Positions 60,993 to 64,000 of a DNA stretch of 64,000 bases are shown here, piece by piece. Source of the stretch: Hyphomicrobium_A sp963776675 (lineage in GTDB: Bacteria; Pseudomonadota; Alphaproteobacteria; Rhizobiales; Hyphomicrobiaceae); contig CAVZNR010000021.1 in NCBI GenBank assembly GCA_963776675.1, forward strand, positions 1-64,000. Direction: 5' to 3'. Position numbers and translations under genes: made by a program. Each line of letters starts with the position of its first letter. Within the stretch, counting starts at the first letter, position 1. The notes beneath the pieces were generated by a model that saw nothing but the letters and a program-made list of their open reading frames with translations, was not told where the DNA came from and searched no databases.

Positions 60993-63900
60993 GTGACCTC
61001 GTCCTCGACGACCGCCGTCCATTCGCCGACGCGCGCCAGGTGCGCGTAGTCGTCGTACTCGTAGTCGAAGCCGGCGCGCCGCAGCGCCTTGTAGGGCGTG
61101 GTCTCGTCGTCGAAGGCGGCGATCAGGCGTTCGAGCCGGTCAACAGCGATGCGCCCGAGCGCGGCCACGTCGTCGCTCTTGACGCAGCGTTCCTCGCCCG
61201 CCGGCTCGCCGCCGGTCGCGCGGATGTAGCGCAGCTTGGTGACGGCAGCCGGACCGACGCCGTCAAAGCCCGCCTCGCCGCGCGCGATCGCGGCCTCCAG
61301 CGGAAGCTGCGGTGAAAGCCCCTGCTCGACCCGGTTGTCGGTGGGGAGCTGCCCGGTCTTGTAGTCGGTGATGACGAGGCCGCTTTTCCCCACATCGATG
61401 CGGTCGGCGCGCGCCGTCAGCACGAAGGGACCGGCGGGACCCTTGAGCGCCAGCTTGCCGTCGACCTCGGCGACGATGCGCGTCGTGCCGGCGCGCCGGG
61501 CGGGCTCGGTCTCGGTGAACCAGTGTGCAAAGCGCGCAAACCGCGGCAGCCAGAACGCGGCCACGCGCGGGTTCGCCGCATAGCGTGCGAGCACGGACTC
61601 GGCGATCGCCATCAGCTCGGCGCCGGCGTCGCGCGGCAGCGCGTTCGCGTGGGCCTTGGCGAAGCGGCTCATGATCTCGTGCACGATGGAGCCGCGCAGC
61701 GCCGCGTCGGGGCCGGCGCCCAGCTCGGGAAGCTTCTCCAGCTTGAGAATGTGGCGGGCGAAGATCGCATACGGATTGGCAAGCCAGGTCTCGATGCGCG
61801 TCACGCTCATCTGGCGCGGGCGCAGCGCGATCCTGGGCCGCGGCTCCGGCGCCTTGAGGCGCAGGCGCGTCGTCATAAGAGTCGCGCGCGCGCGCCCAGC
61901 CAAGCCACGGCTCCTCCGTGTCGAGCGCGTCTTTCAGGCCCATGCCGGCCAGCAGCGCCTGCAGCCGCATCAGCCAGCGCGACGGCACCGTGGGCACGCC
62001 GTCGATCTTTTGCGCGCGGCTCATGTACACGCGCGGCGCGCCCAGGAACGACGTGAAGTCGTGCGCGGCGTAGCCGATCTTCTCCTCGGGCGAGGGCAGC
62101 TTGAGCTGCTCGCGCATGCGCCGGTTGAGCCAGGGGCCGGGATCGGCAACCTCCGGCCAGGTGCCGTCGTTGAGCGAGCCCAGCACCATCACGTCGGTCT
62201 GCTGCAGGCGCGCCTCGAACGGGCCCCAGATGAAAAGGCGCGGATGCACGGCCACGCGCGGGCGCACGTTGAGACCGGTGATGAGGCTGCGATAGAGGTC
62301 GGCGTAGTCGGCGGCCTCGATCGCGGGCGAGCTCAAGTCCGGGTCCATGAGACCGGCAAAGAAGGTGGAGGCCGTGGTGCCGGCCTCGCCGCCCCACAGC
62401 GGCGAGGTCTCCTCGGCCTCGTCGGCGTCGGGCAGGCGCGCGAGCGCTTCGGCGCATCTGACGTGCGCCGCCGCGATGTCGCGCAGCGACTGCGGACCGC
62501 CGGCAAAGACGGCGACCAGCGGGGCGTAGGCGTCCTTCAGGCGGCGGGCGACCTCTTGCGCGCCGTCCCAGTCTTCCGGCCACAGCCGCTTTACCGCTTG
62601 ATGGCGGCGTTCTCCCCCGGTGATCGCCTCGCGGGTCGCCGTGAGCGCCTGTGCGATACCGTCGAGACCGTGGCCCAGGTAGACGTCGCGAAAGGCCCCG
62701 ATCTCGAGCGCGCGCGCCGCCCGGCGCACGGCGAAGGCGTCGAGGCCCAGCCGCGTCAGCGGGTGCTTCAGAAGCGCCATCACCTCGGCCGGCGCGAAGT
62801 CTTTGGCGATGGCGCCGATGACGAGATCGAGGAAGGTGCCGGGAACCGTCTTGGCGAACGGACGCCCGGCGGAATCGTCGACGCGGATGCCCCAGGATTC
62901 GAGCCGCGCGGCAACGCGGCGCGCCAGCAGGCGGTCGGGCGAGACCAGCGCCGCCGTGCGCCCCGGCGTCTCCGCCGCCTCGCGCAAGATCAGCGCCACC
63001 ACCTCGGCCTCGTCCTGCGCCGACGGCGCCTCGATGAGACTGATGCCGTTGAGCGCGTCGCGCACGCCGCCGCGGTCGGCATCCCGGGCATAGTCGTGCC
63101 AGCGCGCCGTGGTGCCCGACGGGCGCATCGTCTCGGCGATGAGCTGCGCGCGGCGCGCCTGTGCCGCTTCGGGCGCGGTGCCGGCCAGCACGGCCACGTC
63201 CTTGCGTTGCAGTCCCAGGCGGTCGAGCAGCGTGCGCAAGCCGAACTGCGGGTGCTCGGGGTGCTCGGGCACCTTGTCCCAGCTCTCGTCGTCGAGATGC
63301 GGATCGAGCCCCGGCAGCACGATCGCGCCTTGGGGAAGTGCCGCCACGGTGCGCATCAGCTGCACGGTTGCAGGAATGGAGCCGGTCACGCCGGCGACGA
63401 TCACGGGGCCTTCGGGCGGCATGGCAGCCAAGCGCTCCGCCTCGGCGAGGATCGCCTCGTTGCGGCGCGAGGCGGCCGACAAAAGCCCTTTCTCCTGCAG
63501 ATGCGCCGGCCACATCTCGGTGACGATCTTCAAAAATTCGATCGTCTGCTGCCAGTGCTCGGAGAACTCCTCCGGCACCAGCGAAGCGAGCTCGTCGAGG
63601 ACCGGCTCTCCGGGCCGCTCCGTTTCCACCATGTCCATGAGGCGCGCGAGCTCTGCGGCCAGATGTGCCGCCTGCGCCGGCGTGTTGGCGCCGGCGGCCG
63701 CCGCCTGATCGCTGAGGAAGTCGGCCGGGTCGTCGCCGCGGCGCATAACCTGCGACCACTTGAGCACCAGCTCGGTGAGCGCCAGCCGGCGCGCGATCTC
63801 GCTGACAGCGGGCGGCAGGTCGAGCGCGTCGGCGCCGAGCGCTGCGTCGGCGGCAAGGCCCGACAGCAGCGTGAGATCGTCCTCGCCTTCGGAGATCGGG

Positions 63901-64000
63901 CGGATGCGCGGCAGCATCATCGCCGCCCCGCCGCCGGCCGCGAAGAAGGCCTCCTGCAGCGCGCGCGCGGCGCGTCGCGTCGGCAGCAGCACCGTGACGT
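60989..64000 (-). CDS. addB: Double-strand break repair protein AddB, partial, one +1 frameshift
   Basis: AddB partner subunit with an inactive helicase-like region (VLLPTRRAARALQEAF at the window edge) and a C-terminal nuclease (VITDYKTGQLPT). Its N-terminal region lies beyond 64000. Near 61866-61870 one extra base (GCGCCTGCG for GCGCTGCG on the coding strand) breaks the frame; corrected, it reads SYDDALRLKAPEPRPRIAL. It is translationally coupled to addA. Confidence 0.92.

Overview
The window is GC-rich, gene-dense chromosomal DNA from an alphaproteobacterium of the Hyphomicrobiales (Rhizobiales). Evidence for this is the gene order TIGR02300 gene-aroA-cmk-rpsA-sppA-ihfB-lapA-trpF-trpB-trpA-accD-folC with trxA-addA-addB opposing it, a TrcR-type DUF1013 regulator, a split pntA/pntAB/pntB transhydrogenase preceded by a 47-residue aa3-oxidase subunit IV, and an AccD lacking zinc-finger cysteines. 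A solitary pqqA precursor-peptide gene suggests a PQQ-using, possibly methylotrophic, Hyphomicrobium-like organism. The genus is inference.

Layout. 1-3.8 kb: an L,D-transpeptidase broken by many single-base deletions and a sigma-54 response regulator, both minus. 4-9.5 kb: oligoendopeptidase F, the Kup potassium transporter and an ABC1-family kinase. 9.5-12.5 kb: small membrane proteins, a cytochrome c, a two-TM potassium channel and an MgtC/DUF4010 protein. 12.6-16 kb: cox subunit IV and the proton-translocating transhydrogenase; a palindromic repeat is translated in frame inside pntAB. 16-24 kb: accessory genes: trypsin-like protease, a probable TauE/SafE remnant, an HTH regulator with a hydrolase, a MarR/ThiS-like/BNR-propeller module, alanine dehydrogenase and another hydrolase. 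24-35.7 kb: rpsU, purK/purE, two DUF465 genes, acyl-CoA synthetase, trcR, a MaoC hydratase, ribF, ileS and lspA. 35.8-45.2 kb: a DUF3035-like lipoprotein, pqqA, a MASE1 kinase/FixJ-like regulator pair, bactofilin, many small uncharacterised envelope proteins, tRNA-Ala(GGC) and a TIGR02300 protein. 45.3-64 kb: the conserved aroA-to-addAB block, with addB running off the right edge.

The genes mostly serve core metabolism: aromatic amino acid and tryptophan synthesis, purine, flavin, folate and fatty acid synthesis, translation and recombination repair. Six otherwise intact housekeeping genes (acyl-CoA synthetase, ileS twice, sppA, folC, addA, addB) each lose frame by exactly one extra base, and the first 800 bases carry several one-base deletions. 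This looks more like uncorrected assembly error than gene decay. I give these genes as whole units spanning the frameshift.

The points most worth a second look are the orphan pqqA beside a two-component system, the repeat inside pntAB, and the MarR/ThiS-like/BNR module. I saw no CRISPR array, integrase, prophage or complete insertion sequence.
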